A stretch of DNA of 64,000 nucleotides from Paenibacillus zeirhizosphaerae (GCF_030705605.1 NZ_JAPCKK010000005.1:21583-85582); one strand, 5' to 3'; positions 20,709 to 30,975 are shown, counted from the stretch's first letter. A program made the numbers and translations. The notes: generated by a model not told the origin, from the sequence alone.

Positions 20709-22421
20709 TCACACAGTGCTTCCCTGTCCGGATCCATCCGCCTGCAGATAAGGGGATTGCGCTGGTGTAAACATATCGGGAGAAGTGCGAACCTCTGTTG
20801 TTTCCTCCCATTCTTCTCCAAAAATCTGTCTGAAGGCTTCGTGAATAGATTGTACTGGAATAACCTCAACATTCCCCAGTTTATCAAAAACGTTCTGCCA
20901 GTTATCGGCAGGGATAAGCACCCGCTTGGCCCCGGCTTGAAGAGCAGCCTCCACCTTGGCCAGCACACCGCCGATTGGCTTGATGCGTCCGTGAATGCTA
21001 ACTTCACCTGTCATCGCAAGCTCATGATCAACCGGAATCCCGCGAATAGCCGATGCTACAGCCGCGGCCATTGCGATCCCGGCCGAAGGACCGTCCACCG
21101 GAGTGCCTCCCGGAAAATTAATGTGGAGATCATAATCCTGCGGACGAAGACCGCAGGTTCGAAGGACGGTCAGCACGTTTTCCACTGATCCTCTTGCCAT
21201 ACTTTTACGCTTAAGCGTTCTGGAGCCTCCTCCGATTTCCTCCTCCTCAACTACCCCGGTAATATTGAATTTCCCCTGCCCTTTGGCAGCTTGTGCGGCA
21301 GTCACCTCGATCTCCAGCAGCATGCCCAGATTCGGGCCGTATACAGCGAGACCATTGACGAAGCCGACCTGGGGACGATTCGGAATCTTGCGCTCTGGAC
21401 GAGGCTGGAGCTGACTGCTGCTCGCAACCCATTCCACATCCTCCGCCTCCAGCCTGTCTCTTTTCTCCGTCAAGGCCAGCCCTGCGGCCAACTGGATCAT
21501 ATTTACAGCCTCCCGGCCATTCGTGGCATACCGCTGCACAGCCTGCACCGCTTCCGGACAGCTTTCGAAGCTCAGTTTGCTGATCGCATCTTCTGCAATT
21601 CGCCCGATTTCTTCAGGCAGCAGAGAACGAAAAAAGATTTCCATGCATCTGGAACGAAGTGCAGGCGGTAACTCATGAGGGGATCGTGTCGTAGCCCCCA
21701 CCATACGAAAATCTGCCGGCAGCCCGTTCTGAAAAATATCATGGATATATGCAGGTGTATGTGTATCCTCCGAATTATAGTACGCACTTTCCAAAAATAC
21801 CTTACGGTCTTCGAGCACTTTCAGCAATTTGTTCATCTGCGTCGGATGCAGCTCCCCGATCTCATCAATAAACAGCATTCCACCATGGGCTTTCGTGACC
21901 GCCCCCGGCTTTGGCTGTGGAATGCCTGCCACCCCCATGGCCCCAGCGCCCTGATAAATCGGATCATGCACGGAGCCGATCAGCGGATCGGCAATGCCAC
22001 GTTCATCAAAACGGGCCGTCGTTGCATCAATCTCGGTAAATTTAGCGTCGCTTTTGAATGGGGACAGCGGGTTCTTTTTCGCTTCCTCAAGCACTACACG
22101 CGCTGCCGCTGTTTTACCGACACCGGGGGGACCATAAATAATAACATGCTGCGGGTTGGCGCTGCATAACGCAGCCTTGAGCGCGCGCAATCCGTCTTTC
22201 TGTCCTACGATATCCTCTATGGATGCAGGGCGAGTTTTCTCCGCCAGCGGCTTCGTCAGCGTGACCGATCTCAGCTTTCTTAATTTATCCAATTCTTTGC
22301 GCGATTCTCTGTCCACGGCACTACGGTTCGTTTTCTGACTGCGCAGCAGGTTTAGGAAGTAAAGCCCGATCACGATCCCGAAAAAAAGCTGCACAATAAT
22401 TACGATCATTGTCCAATCCAT
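20709..22421 (-). CDS. lonB: ATP-dependent protease LonB
   Basis: Membrane-anchored Lon paralogue found in spore formers; in B. subtilis it is forespore-expressed under sigma-F. The 570-aa protein begins with one transmembrane helix (about 5-24), then an AAA+ domain ([23 protein letters not shown]) and a Lon protease domain with the catalytic serine in VDGPSAGIAMA. It lacks the long LonA N-terminal domain. CGGAGG sits eight bases before the ATG. Confidence 0.95.
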   Translation of the reverse strand: MDWTMIVIIVQLFFGIVIGLYFLNLLRSQKTNRSAVDRESRKELDKLRKLRSVTLTKPLAEKTRPASIEDIVGQKDGLRALKAALCSANPQHVIIYGPPGVGKTAAARVVLEEAKKNPLSPFKSDAKFTEIDATTARFDERGIADPLIGSVHDPIYQGAGAMGVAGIPQPKPGAVTKAHGGMLFIDEIGELHPTQMNKLLKVLEDRKVFLESAYYNSEDTHTPAYIHDIFQNGLPADFRMVGATTRSPHELPPALRSRCMEIFFRSLLPEEIGRIAEDAISKLSFESCPEAVQAVQRYATNGREAVNMIQLAAGLALTEKRDRLEAEDVEWVASSSQLQPRPERKIPNRPQVGFVNGLAVYGPNLGMLLEIEVTAAQAAKGQGKFNITGVVEEEEIGGGSRTLKRKSMARGSVENVLTVLRTCGLRPQDYDLHINFPGGTPVDGPSAGIAMAAAVASAIRGIPVDHELAMTGEVSIHGRIKPIGGVLAKVEAALQAGAKRVLIPADNWQNVFDKLGNVEVIPVQSIHEAFRQIFGEEWEETTEVRTSPDMFTPAQSPYLQADGSGQGSTV

Positions 22422-22544
22422 TTGTAAGCCTCCGTTTCTCTCTGCGCCGCATAGCGGCGGGTTTCTATTAAAATCAGTATTTCCTTTTCGGAGGCTGCTA
22501 AACAGATTTAAATGAAAGAATTAACAAAAGCAGCAGAATCGGGC

Positions 22545-22583
22545 ACAAAAAAACCGGGCAATGACGTTAAATCACCTGCCCGG
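22545..22583 (-). terminator. Terminator of ispG
   Basis: CCGGGCA / TGCCCGG stem followed on the minus strand by seven T residues, 30 bases beyond the ispG stop. Confidence 0.85.
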
Positions 22584-22611
22584 CGCACGAGAAAACGATA
22601 TTCACATCCGG

Positions 22612-23733
22612 TTATACGGTCGGAGCATGACGCTCCTTGCGGCCTGGTATTTCACCGGTTTCTTCGTAAGCTTTAACAATGCTGTCAATTTCCTTCTTCA
22701 GCTCATTTACCATCTCCGCTTCCGGTACTTTACGGATCATCTGTCCGTAACGGAACAGGAGACCTTCACCACGGGCTCCGGCAATGCCGATATCCGCTTC
22801 TTTAGCCTCTCCCGGCCCGTTCACGGCACATCCGAGAACAGAGACTTTAATAGGCACCTTCAGCTTCGCAATATAATCCTCCACCTCATTCGCAATGGAG
22901 AACAGATCAATATCCAACCGGCCGCAGGTCGGGCAGGAAATCAACGTGGCTGCATTTGTGATTAACCCGAATGTTTTCAGCAGCTCACGCGCTACCTTAA
23001 CCTCCTCCACCGGATCTGCACTGAGCGAGATACGCATGGTCGAACCGACACCGGCTGACAGAAGCGCACCCATACCGGCAGCGCTCTTGACCGTACCGGT
23101 AAAGAGGGTGCCTGCCTCCGTAATACCAAGATGAAGAGGGTATTTTATAATTTCTGCAGCTTTCAGATAAGCTGAGATCGCCATCGGCACATCGGAAGCT
23201 TTGAGGGAAACGATAATATCGTGGAAATCCAGGTCTTCCAGAATGCCGATATGGTAGAGGGCGCTCTCCACCATAGCCTCCGGTGTTGGATAACCGTATT
23301 TATCCAGTAAATGCTGCTCCAGGGAACCGGCGTTGACACCGATCCGGATCGGAATCCCTTTTTCTTTGCATGCCTTAACAACCGCTTCGACCTTTTCACG
23401 CCGGCCGATATTGCCGGGATTGATACGAACTTTATCTATCCCGTTCTCAATCGCCAGCAACGCGAGTTTATAATTAAAATGAATATCCGCAACAAGCGGA
23501 ATATGAATTTGCTTTTTGATTTCTTTGATCGCAGCCGCAGCTTCTTCATTATTGACCGTAACCCTGACAATCTGGCAGCCGGCCTCTTCCAGACGCAAAA
23601 TTTCTGCGACGGTGGCCTCTACATCAGCCGTCTTGGTCGTACACATGCTTTGAATAATGACTTCGTTGCTTCCGCCGATCGTCAGATTTCCGACTTTAAC
23701 GGGACGTGTGTCTTGTCTTAAAAACATGGTCAT
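22612..23733 (-). CDS. ispG: 4-hydroxy-3-methylbut-2-en-1-yl diphosphate synthase
   Basis: Iron-sulfur enzyme of the MEP isoprenoid pathway that makes HMBPP. The protein has an N-terminal TIM-barrel start ([13 protein letters not shown]) and the three cluster cysteines in SCPTCGR and [12 protein letters not shown]. The start is uncertain between ATGs at 23733 and 23727, both after GGGAGAG; the frame to 23760 is unlikely. It has its own terminator. It interrupts the usual clpX-lonB adjacency. Confidence 0.95.
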   Translation of the reverse strand: MTMFLRQDTRPVKVGNLTIGGSNEVIIQSMCTTKTADVEATVAEILRLEEAGCQIVRVTVNNEEAAAAIKEIKKQIHIPLVADIHFNYKLALLAIENGIDKVRINPGNIGRREKVEAVVKACKEKGIPIRIGVNAGSLEQHLLDKYGYPTPEAMVESALYHIGILEDLDFHDIIVSLKASDVPMAISAYLKAAEIIKYPLHLGITEAGTLFTGTVKSAAGMGALLSAGVGSTMRISLSADPVEEVKVARELLKTFGLITNAATLISCPTCGRLDIDLFSIANEVEDYIAKLKVPIKVSVLGCAVNGPGEAKEADIGIAGARGEGLLFRYGQMIRKVPEAEMVNELKKEIDSIVKAYEETGEIPGRKERHAPTV

Positions 23734-23837
23734 ATCTCTCCCATAATGCCAAAGCTCCACCCCCCGAACCGTCCTTGCGGAGGGGTGGGAAGTGGAGACT
23801 GGCAGTTCATGTATTAGAGATCGCGAAGGTTCGATGC

Positions 23838-25097
23838 TCAGGCGCTCTCTTCTTGCTTCTTATTCTTGTCGTTACTACCGTGCAGTTCAGGCGCAACCTT
23901 CTCCTTCACAACCTGCTCATTGATAATGCAGGAGGTGATATCGTCACGCGAAGGCACTTCGTACATGACATCCAGCATGATGCCTTCGATAATCGCACGA
24001 AGGCCGCGGGCACCTGTGTTACGTTTGATCGCTTCTCGGGCGATCTCTTGCAGCGCATCCTGTGTAAATTCCAGCTTGACATTGTCCATTTCGAGCAGCT
24101 TCTGATACTGCTTGGTCAACGCGTTCTTGGGCTCAGAAAGAATACGCACGAGCGTAGCTTCATCGAGCGGCTCTAATGTGGAGATGACAGGCAAGCGGCC
24201 TACAAACTCCGGAATCAGTCCAAATTTCAGCAGATCCTCAGGCAACACCAACTGCAGGTACTCGCCCGGTTTAAGATCTTTTTGCTCGGCAGAGGCGTTG
24301 AAGCCAATCACTTTTTTGCCAATCCGGCGCTTGATCATTTGCTCCAGTCCGTCGAAGGCACCGCCTACGATAAACAGGATGTTCGTCGTATCAATTTGAA
24401 TAAATTCTTGATGCGGGTGCTTACGACCACCTTGCGGCGGTACAGATGCAACCGTTCCTTCAAGGATTTTGAGCAGAGCCTGCTGAACACCTTCTCCGGA
24501 CACATCACGTGTAATCGAAGGGTTCTCGGATTTGCGCGCAACCTTGTCGATTTCATCAATATAGATAATTCCACGTTCAGCCTTCTCAACATCGTAGTCG
24601 GCCGCCTGGATCAGCTTCAGCAGGATGTTCTCCACATCCTCACCCACATAACCGGCTTCCGTCAAAGAAGTGGCATCAGCAATGGCAAATGGTACATTAA
24701 GAATTTTAGCCATCGTTTGCGCCAGCAGGGTTTTACCCGAGCCAGTCGGTCCGAGCAGCATAATGTTACTTTTCGTCAGCTCAACATCCTCGATTTTGCT
24801 TTGAGTGTTGATACGCTTGTAATGGTTGTACACGGCTACGGAAAGAGATTTTTTGGCCTGGTCCTGTCCGATAACGTACTGGTCCAGAATGTCCCGGATT
24901 TCTTTCGGTTTCGGGATATCTTTGAGATCGATCTCTTCCTCATGGCCCAGTTCTTCTTCTACAATTTCAGTACACAGCTCGATACACTCGTCACATATAT
25001 AAACGCCGGGACCGGCTACCAGCTTTCGTACCTGCTCCTGGGACTTACCGCAAAAGGAGCATTTCAATTGTCCTTTTTCATCATTAAACTTAAACAT
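23838..25097 (-). CDS. clpX: ATP-dependent Clp protease ATP-binding subunit ClpX
   Basis: AAA+ unfoldase that feeds ClpP. The 419-aa protein has the N-terminal zinc domain (CSFCGKSQ...YICDEC), Walker [16 protein letters not shown], Walker [14 protein letters not shown], the [13 protein letters not shown] pore-loop region and the IGF loop (VIGFNA). AAAGGGG precedes the ATG, which lies 12 bases after the clpP stop, so the two proteins of the complex are co-transcribed. Confidence 0.98.
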   Translation of the reverse strand: MFKFNDEKGQLKCSFCGKSQEQVRKLVAGPGVYICDECIELCTEIVEEELGHEEEIDLKDIPKPKEIRDILDQYVIGQDQAKKSLSVAVYNHYKRINTQSKIEDVELTKSNIMLLGPTGSGKTLLAQTMAKILNVPFAIADATSLTEAGYVGEDVENILLKLIQAADYDVEKAERGIIYIDEIDKVARKSENPSITRDVSGEGVQQALLKILEGTVASVPPQGGRKHPHQEFIQIDTTNILFIVGGAFDGLEQMIKRRIGKKVIGFNASAEQKDLKPGEYLQLVLPEDLLKFGLIPEFVGRLPVISTLEPLDEATLVRILSEPKNALTKQYQKLLEMDNVKLEFTQDALQEIAREAIKRNTGARGLRAIIEGIMLDVMYEVPSRDDITSCIINEQVVKEKVAPELHGSNDKNKKQEESA

Positions 25098-25109
25098 GGG
25101 GCCACCCCT

Positions 25110-25697
25110 TTACAAATTGATCGGCTTCGTGAGAATTTGGTCAATGATGCCGTAAGCTTTTGTTTCTTCCGCATCCATAAAAAAGTCGCGGTCAGTATCG
25201 CGTTCGATTTTTTCGAGAGGCTGACCCGTCGTCTTCACATAAATCTGGTTGAGCTTCTGACGAGTTTTGATGATCCAGTCCGCATGAATTTGAATATCGG
25301 ATGCTTGACCCTGAATTCCGCCCAGCGGCTGATGAATCATAACCTCACTGTTACTAAGGGCATACCTCTTGCCCGGAGCGCCCGCAGTAAGCAGAAGTGA
25401 ACCCATACTTGCAGCCATACCCACACAAATCGTAGATACGTCCGGCTTCACAAATTGCATTGTATCATATATACCCATACCGGCAGTCACAGAACCGCCC
25501 GGGGAATTGATGTACAAATGAATATCTTTCTCTGAATCTTCCGCAGTCAGAAACAGGAGCTGCGCAATGACGAGATTGGCGACATCGTCATCGATCGGTC
25601 CGCTGAGGAATATGATACGATCCTTAAGCAGACGCGAATAAATGTCGTAGGAACGTTCCCCCCGACTTGTTTGTTCCACAACCATAGGTACGAGACT
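25110..25697 (-). CDS. clpP: ATP-dependent Clp protease proteolytic subunit ClpP
   Basis: Serine peptidase forming the tetradecameric Clp chamber. The 195-aa product has the catalytic serine in [11 protein letters not shown], histidine in MIHQPLGG and aspartate in DRDFFMDA. I chose the ATG at 25697, which has GAGGTTGG upstream and gives the family length; the upstream ATG at 25775 adds 26 unrelated residues. No CtsR heptad repeat was seen upstream. Confidence 0.97.
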   Translation of the reverse strand, partial: SLVPMVVEQTSRGERSYDIYSRLLKDRIIFLSGPIDDDVANLVIAQLLFLTAEDSEKDIHLYINSPGGSVTAGMGIYDTMQFVKPDVSTICVGMAASMGSLLLTAGAPGKRYALSNSEVMIHQPLGGIQGQASDIQIHADWIIKTRQKLNQIYVKTTGQPLEKIERDTDRDFFMDAEETKAYGIIDQILTKPINL

Positions 25698-25828
25698 CAT
25701 CGTGACCAACCTCTTTTCCTTTGGTAATAATACCCAGATACACCGTTTGTTGATCCAGTTTAAGCAGGTAAGCATGCTTATTCCCCATTAAAGCGGAAAC
25801 CGGTTTCGAAACAGATATACCTAGAAAT

Positions 25829-25857
25829 ATTCTAACATGATACCAATCCGATGTCAT
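25829..25857 (-). promoter_or_regulatory. Sigma-A promoter of clpP-clpX
   Basis: Minus-strand -35 ATGACA (25857-25852), a 17-base spacer and -10 TAGAAT (25834-25829); each hexamer matches consensus at five of six positions. The leader to clpP would be about 125 nt. Confidence 0.65.
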
Positions 25858-26063
25858 TTCTCTCGGACCTTATCATATTTAAACATGTTTCTTATGTATG
25901 TGCAAATTTCAGAACAAGACGACGTTGGCGACACTTACTGATCATTTTACTTACTGATCATTTTAATAGTATATGTAATGCTGCGGTAACTTAATACGTC
26001 TATTTTTCACCACACTAAACTGATCCATTCAGTTCCATATCCCCCCTAAAATGGGTTCCGTAG
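25858..26063. other. Intergenic region between tig and the clpP promoter, with a 16-bp tandem repeat
   Basis: No gene is supported. ACTTACTGATCATTTT occurs twice head to tail at 25933-25964, each copy containing the palindrome TGATCA, 75-105 bases upstream of the clpP -35. Confidence 0.8.
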
Positions 26064-26104
26064 TGAAAAAATAAGGCACGAGTATGGGTAACCGCGTGCC
26101 TTAT
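26064..26104 (-). terminator. Terminator of tig
   Basis: Ten-base stem ATAAGGCACG / CGTGCCTTAT followed on the minus strand by a TTTTTT run, 32 bases after the tig stop. Confidence 0.9.
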
Positions 26105-26135
26105 GGAATATACATTTACTAGGTGTTACAGAAGA

Positions 26136-27443
26136 TTACTCTGCTGCAGGAGCTTCGACTTCCTTGCTGTTATCTACCAGGAAGCTAATCGTTTTGCGCA
26201 GTGTAATTTCCTCACGAAGATTTCCAAGGGAACCGTTGCTTTCAAGGATGCTACGGATCTCCTCAACAGAGCGCTTGTAGGTATCAGCCATCGTCTGCAA
26301 TTCTTCGTTGATTTCCTCTTCGGAAACTTCAATGTTCTCAACTTTGGCAACTTGCTCAAGCACAAGGTTGTTGCGCACACGCTTCTCGGCGTCATCCTTC
26401 ATTTGGTTTTCCAGATCTTCATTGGTTTGGCCAGAGAAGCTGAGGAACATTTCCATATTCATGCCTTGACTGCGCAGACGATTGTCGAAATCACGCACCA
26501 AGTTTTGAACTTCGTTGTTAATCATCGCTTCAGGAATATCGACAGTTGCATTCTCGGCAACTTTCTCTACTACTGCGTTCTCGCGAGCCGCTTTGACTTC
26601 GTTCTCCTTGCGGGCTTGAAGCTGCTTCTTAAGATCTTCCTTGTATTCAGCAAGCGTGTCGAATTCACTCACATCTTTAGCAAACTCATCATCCAGCTCA
26701 GGAAGCTGTTTGCGCTTGATCTCATGAATTTTCACTTTGAAGATCGCTTGTTTGCCAGCCAGGTCTGCAGAGTGATAGTTCTCAGGGAAAGTTACTTCAA
26801 CGTCCTTGAAATCACCTGTATTCATGCCGACAACCTGATCTTCGAAACCAGGAATGAAGGTATTGGAGCCCAGCTCCAGCGAGTAACGCTCAGCTTGTCC
26901 ACCTTCGAATTGCACACCGTCCACGGAACCGTCAAAATCAATCACTGTAATATCGCCGGATTGTGCCGCTTCGTCTTCTACGACAATCAGTTCGGCATGG
27001 CGCTGCTGCAAACGCTCCAGTTCTTCCGCTACTTCCTGATCAGTAACTTCAACCTTGGATGCAGGAACCTCGACGCCTTTGTATTCGCCAAGCTCAGCCT
27101 CCGGTTTAACTGTTACTTTCGCTTTGAATTTAAAGGACTGGCCTTTGGTGAACTGGTCGATTTCCACATCCGGACGGTCTACAGGGAAGATGTCGGTTTG
27201 GTCAACAGCTTCACCGTAAACTTCAGGAAGAAGGATATCAATTGCATCCTGGTACAAACTCTCAACACCAAAACGCGCTTCGAAGATCGACCGAGGCACT
27301 TTACCTTTACGGAAGCCCGGCACGTTAATTTGTTTAACCACTTTATTAAAAGCTTTGTCAAGCGCAGCGGCTACGCGTTCCGCATCCACTTCTACTTCAA
27401 GAACCCCAAGGTTCTTCTCTATTTTCTCCCAAGTTGCTTTCAT
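26136..27443 (-). CDS. tig: Trigger factor, ribosome-associated chaperone
   Basis: Binds nascent chains at the ribosome exit and has peptidyl-prolyl isomerase activity. The 435-aa product has the ribosome-binding signature PGFRKGKVPRSIFEARFG near residues 43-60, a central FKBP-type domain (SGDITVIDFDGSVDG...) and a long helical C-terminal chaperone domain. GGAGGGG lies upstream of the ATG. It sits downstream of a ysoA-like gene, as in B. subtilis. Confidence 0.97.
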   Translation of the reverse strand: MKATWEKIEKNLGVLEVEVDAERVAAALDKAFNKVVKQINVPGFRKGKVPRSIFEARFGVESLYQDAIDILLPEVYGEAVDQTDIFPVDRPDVEIDQFTKGQSFKFKAKVTVKPEAELGEYKGVEVPASKVEVTDQEVAEELERLQQRHAELIVVEDEAAQSGDITVIDFDGSVDGVQFEGGQAERYSLELGSNTFIPGFEDQVVGMNTGDFKDVEVTFPENYHSADLAGKQAIFKVKIHEIKRKQLPELDDEFAKDVSEFDTLAEYKEDLKKQLQARKENEVKAARENAVVEKVAENATVDIPEAMINNEVQNLVRDFDNRLRSQGMNMEMFLSFSGQTNEDLENQMKDDAEKRVRNNLVLEQVAKVENIEVSEEEINEELQTMADTYKRSVEEIRSILESNGSLGNLREEITLRKTISFLVDNSKEVEAPAAE

Positions 27444-27585
27444 TTTATGCTTTCCCCTCCAACAAAATCTTACTTATAGTCACGTTTATAGACACGCACA
27501 AAATAACCACTCTAGTATAAACAACATTACTATCTTTTTCAAGGGTGAACCCTTGAGCACGCAAGAGGAAAACGTTTCCGTCCAG

Positions 27586-28530
27586 TCACAGGCCGCTCAT
27601 TCCTGCCATCACAAACTGTTTCACGGATCGGTAGGCCTGCTCGTAACGGAAGCGCATTGTATCCGTAACGCCATACATCGCTCTCATTTCCTCTTCCGCC
27701 CTGCCGCCGGAAAGCGTCTCCGAAACAGCTTGATGCAACGCGGCCGCCCAAGTATCCAGCATGCTGTCATCATCGGTGAGCATGGACAGGTAATCATCCG
27801 TTCCATAGATTGCCATCACAAATTGAGACCACAGCTCCTGGGCAAAGTAGAACAGCGTCGGTTCATGCACCTCGGTCTGATCCGCTACCCGCTCCAGGAT
27901 GCGGATGATCGGGTCCGGAAATTGGTCCGGCTTCAGAGGAACGCTCTCCACTTCGATCTCTGCTTTCATATTTCCTCTGTTAAAGGTAATGATGCCCTCA
28001 TGCCCCCGTTTGCGCAGCGTCTGGACAACCCGGAACTGCAGCAAAGGATGTAATTTAGCCTCCTTCAACCAGCGAATCAGCTCTTCGTCGATCCCCGGCT
28101 GCTCCAGATAAGAGAGCTGTTCAAGGGCGAGCATGGTTTGATCCGATAAGGGCCCGTCCATAGCCATACGCAATAGCTTATCTCCATAGCCTGCATCCTC
28201 TTCGAGCTTGGAGCGAAGATGCCTTCTTGCGATTTCCTCCTCGCTGATGTCTTCATCATCCAGGTCTGCCGTCTCAGGCTCCTGGTTCATATATTGAGGA
28301 AAGGCCGCTTCAAGCCATTGTAAAAGCGCGGTCCATTCATCGTAGTGCTTTTTCTCCTGTCCCTGGCATTGCAGCAAAAATTGCAGCAGCCGTACCGCTT
28401 CCCCGTAACGCTCGTTTTCGAGCATGACTGTAAGCTGAATCTGGTAGTAATCAAGCGTACGGGGGAACAATACAATGTTATTCGCCGATTTGGCAGCACT
28501 GGAGTCCTTAATAAAGGCACCCCCTTTCAA
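27586..28530 (-). CDS. YsoA-like helical (TPR-like) protein
   Basis: Hypothetical protein of about 314 aa. The N-terminal part looks like helical repeats (YYQIQLTVMLENERYGEAVRLLQFLL) and an acidic linker (LDDEDISEEEIA) follows near residue 90. Position immediately upstream of tig matches B. subtilis ysoA, a TPR-type protein of unknown function. The start is unclear: the frame opens with TTG at 28530 without a ribosome site, while AAAGGGGG lies just upstream of an ATT (28512) that could be a rare start codon. Confidence 0.8.
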   Translation of the reverse strand: MKGGAFIKDSSAAKSANNIVLFPRTLDYYQIQLTVMLENERYGEAVRLLQFLLQCQGQEKKHYDEWTALLQWLEAAFPQYMNQEPETADLDDEDISEEEIARRHLRSKLEEDAGYGDKLLRMAMDGPLSDQTMLALEQLSYLEQPGIDEELIRWLKEAKLHPLLQFRVVQTLRKRGHEGIITFNRGNMKAEIEVESVPLKPDQFPDPIIRILERVADQTEVHEPTLFYFAQELWSQFVMAIYGTDDYLSMLTDDDSMLDTWAAALHQAVSETLSGGRAEEEMRAMYGVTDTMRFRYEQAYRSVKQFVMAGMSGL

Positions 28531-28708
28531 CCGAAAGCTTAAATGATGTTAGATTATATGGGAAACGGAAGCCGCTGTCCAACTTAATCCGCCTAACATA
28601 TTGCCGTTATTCTAACATACCCTTTTATAGAAACAAAAAAACGTATATATTCTACTTATATATGACGTGTCGGGTATGTCGCTATTTATAAATCATAAAC
28701 AATACTAC

Positions 28709-28737
28709 TTGCAAACTCCAATTCAATATGATATATT
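28709..28737 (+). promoter_or_regulatory. Promoter of tRNA-Arg (first copy)
   Basis: -35 TTGCAA (28709-28714), 17-base spacer, extended -10 TGATATATT (-10 at 28732-28737). Transcription would start about 14 bases before the tRNA. Confidence 0.7.
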
Positions 28738-28757
28738 AATTTTCGCTTGAATTTTAT

Positions 28758-28817
<60 letters not shown>

Positions 28818-28831
<14 letters not shown>

Positions 28832-28937
28832 TATGTAGAAGCTCCTCTTTTTGGGGAGCTTTTTTTACGTCTGGGGATGAGAACCCACTGGGTTCGTCGG
28901 AGCATACGCTTCGGTAGCGCTACTTCGCAGTCGGCTC
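28818..28937. repeat. Tandem duplication copy 1 (tRNA 3' end to proS 3' end)
   Basis: A 120-bp block starting inside the tRNA T-arm (TCCCTCCTGGGAC), running through the tRNA terminator and ending with a copy of the last codons of proS (GCCGACTGCGAAG, reverse). Copy 2 begins 132 bases later. Confidence 0.95.
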
Positions 28938-28949
28938 GCCAGAGCCGTA

Positions 28950-29067
28950 TCCCTCCTGGGACGTATGTAGAAGCTCCTCTTTTGGGGAGCTTTTTTACGT
29001 CTGGGTATGAGAACCCACTGGGTTCGTCGGAGCATACGCTTCGGTAGCGCTACTTCGCAGTCGGCTC
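28950..29067. repeat. Tandem duplication copy 2
   Basis: 118 bp, nearly identical to copy 1, missing two T residues in T-runs and with one G-to-T change near CTGGG(G/T)ATGAG. It contains the real proS stop codon and last codons, and a truncated 14-base tRNA 3' fragment. Confidence 0.95.
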
Positions 29068-30708
29068 TGTAAGGAACGCAACCAGACGCACCGCTTCATC
29101 CACCGGCAACGAGTCCGCCTGTTCCGTTCCCCTCCTCCTCACCTCAACACGACCTTCGGTAACCCCTTTGCCCACAACAATTCTCCAAGGAATTCCGAAC
29201 AGATCAGCATCGTTAAATTTTACACCCGGCCGTTCATCGCGATCATCCAGAAGGACCTCAACACCTAACCCACTCAAATCCTGGTACAGCTTTTCCGCTG
29301 TCTGCATCTGAAGAGCATCCTTTGAAGTCACGGGAATTATATGAACCCGGAAAGGAGCAATTTCCTCCGGCCAGATTAGGCCGTATTCGTCGTGACACTG
29401 TTCCGCAACAGCAGCCATGAGCCTGGATACACCGATTCCGTAACAGCCCATAACAGGGGTCAGGATTTGCCCGTCCGCCTGCAGCACCTCAGCGTTAAAC
29501 GCGGAGGTATATTTATCCCCAAGTTTAAAAATGTGCCCTATCTCAATCCCCCGCTGCAGTGTCAACACACCGTTACAGCAAGGACATGCGTCACCATCAA
29601 CCGCATTACGGTAATCACCAGTACGTTCGAGGCTGAAGTCTCTTCCAGGACGGACACCGCGGAGGTGGATATCCTCCTCATTAGCTCCGGCAATGCCCTC
29701 GCTCATACACGCAACCTCCTGATCTACAAGGAGCGGAATAGCAAGACCGACCGGCCCCGAAAAACCGGAAGCAGTCCCGGTCCAAGCCGTAATCTCCTGT
29801 TCTTCGGCCAAGCGAAGCTCCTGTACTCCCAAGGCCTGCTTCACCTTAATCTCGTTGACCTCCCGGTCTCCCCTGACCAGCACTGCAGCCGCCTGCCCGT
29901 CTGCATTATACAATATGGTCTTTATAAATGAAGAGGCTGGCTTCTTATCCTCATGACTCCAATCTTCTTCACCTCGATTTTGACACAGGCCTACTTCAGC
30001 CTTCTCCAAATTGGCGGCATAACCGCAACTGCCGCAAACAGCAATTGTATCTTCCCCGATATCGGACAAGACGATGAACTCATGGGAGCCTCCTTGCCCG
30101 CCTATGGCTCCGGCATCTGCCTCAACTCCGCGATATTCCAGGCCGCAGCGGGTGAAAATCCGCTCATAGGCATCATGCATGATCTCGTAGAAGGTATCAA
30201 GACTTGGGTAACCGTCATGAAAAGAATATGCGTCCATCATCAAAAACTCCCGCCCCCGCAGCAGACCCGAGCGCGGACGTCGTTCGTCACGGAATTTGGT
30301 CTGAATTTGATAAAATGCGACCGGCAACTGCCTGTAGGAAGAAATTTCTTGTTTGATCAGTGAGGTGATGACTTCCTCATGAGTCGGCCCAAGCGCAAAT
30401 TCACGGTTATGCCTGTCTTTAAGTCGGATCAGCTCAGAACCGTACACCTCATATCTTCCTGAAGCTTGCCAAAGCTCTGCCGGCTGCAACGCTGGCATCA
30501 GCATCTCCTGTGCCCCTGCATGATTAAGTTCTTCACGAATAACTGCAGAAATTTTAGTCAATACTCGAAAGCCCAACGGGAGATAAGTAAATACCCCCGC
30601 TGCCAATTGCCGAATCATGCCGCTCCGCAGCAGGAATCGATGTCCGGCGGATTCTGCCTCCGCAGGAGCTTCTCTCCAGGTTGGAACAGCAGCCCGAGTC
30701 TGTCTCAT
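29050..30708 (-). CDS. proS: Prolyl-tRNA synthetase, T-box controlled, divergent
   Basis: Class II synthetase that charges tRNA-Pro; 552 aa. Motif 2 is present (KFRDERRPRSGLLRGREF) as is motif 3 (GCYGIGVSRLMAAVAEQ), with an editing insertion in the middle and a C-terminal anticodon-binding domain (VEVLLDDRDERPGVKFNDADL). Motif 2 differs from the usual RPRFG..RGREFIMKD (S for F, MMD for MKD). The usual Bacillales proS neighbours (dxr, rasP, polC) are absent here, so this may be a second copy. Its ATG at 30708 has AAGGAGG upstream. The last codons lie inside the tandem duplication. Confidence 0.92.
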   Translation of the reverse strand: MRQTRAAVPTWREAPAEAESAGHRFLLRSGMIRQLAAGVFTYLPLGFRVLTKISAVIREELNHAGAQEMLMPALQPAELWQASGRYEVYGSELIRLKDRHNREFALGPTHEEVITSLIKQEISSYRQLPVAFYQIQTKFRDERRPRSGLLRGREFLMMDAYSFHDGYPSLDTFYEIMHDAYERIFTRCGLEYRGVEADAGAIGGQGGSHEFIVLSDIGEDTIAVCGSCGYAANLEKAEVGLCQNRGEEDWSHEDKKPASSFIKTILYNADGQAAAVLVRGDREVNEIKVKQALGVQELRLAEEQEITAWTGTASGFSGPVGLAIPLLVDQEVACMSEGIAGANEEDIHLRGVRPGRDFSLERTGDYRNAVDGDACPCCNGVLTLQRGIEIGHIFKLGDKYTSAFNAEVLQADGQILTPVMGCYGIGVSRLMAAVAEQCHDEYGLIWPEEIAPFRVHIIPVTSKDALQMQTAEKLYQDLSGLGVEVLLDDRDERPGVKFNDADLFGIPWRIVVGKGVTEGRVEVRRRGTEQADSLPVDEAVRLVAFLTEPTAK

Positions 30709-30751
30709 TTTACTTCCTCCTTTTTTTAGAGTTCGGCCTTCGCCCAAACGC

Positions 30752-30975
30752 AAAAAAGACGCATTCATCAAGGGACGAATGCGTCGTGGTACCACCCTTA
30801 TTTAGGCGCAGACTTCAAAATTACAGCAAACATGCGCTTCTCATGTTGATAACGGAACGACCCGGCGAAATAAGCGGTTAGCGGGGTAGGATGCAACGAC
30901 CGTGCCGGGAAACCTTACAGCCGAGGGTTTCTTCTCTGACGGCAGCCGAATCGCAGCATATGGTCCCGTTCAACA
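30752..30975 (-). promoter_or_regulatory. T-box leader of proS
   Basis: T-box sequence AAGGGTGGTACCACG (complement of 30785-30799) is followed by a terminator, stem GACGCATTC/GAATGCGTC (30758-30766 with 30777-30785) and a six-T run. An AGAGA element and a CCT triplet in GCATCCTACC upstream may be the specifier region for proline; not folded. This fills the 319-base gap before proS. Confidence 0.9.

Noticed and set aside
23757..23788. CCACCCC/GGGGTGG hairpin between clpX and ispG as terminator
   Set aside because: No T-run on either side; it may only be a weak RNA structure.
24282..25400. 372-codon frame antisense to clpX and clpP
   Set aside because: Shadow of two verified genes, crossing their junction without any signal.
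25698..25900. CtsR binding site upstream of clpP
   Set aside because: The heptad direct repeat (GGTCAAA-type) was looked for and is not present.
26103..27479. 458-codon open frame antisense to tig
   Set aside because: It mirrors the tig gene exactly, has no ribosome site and its composition (Phe/Leu/His-rich) is that of a reverse shadow.
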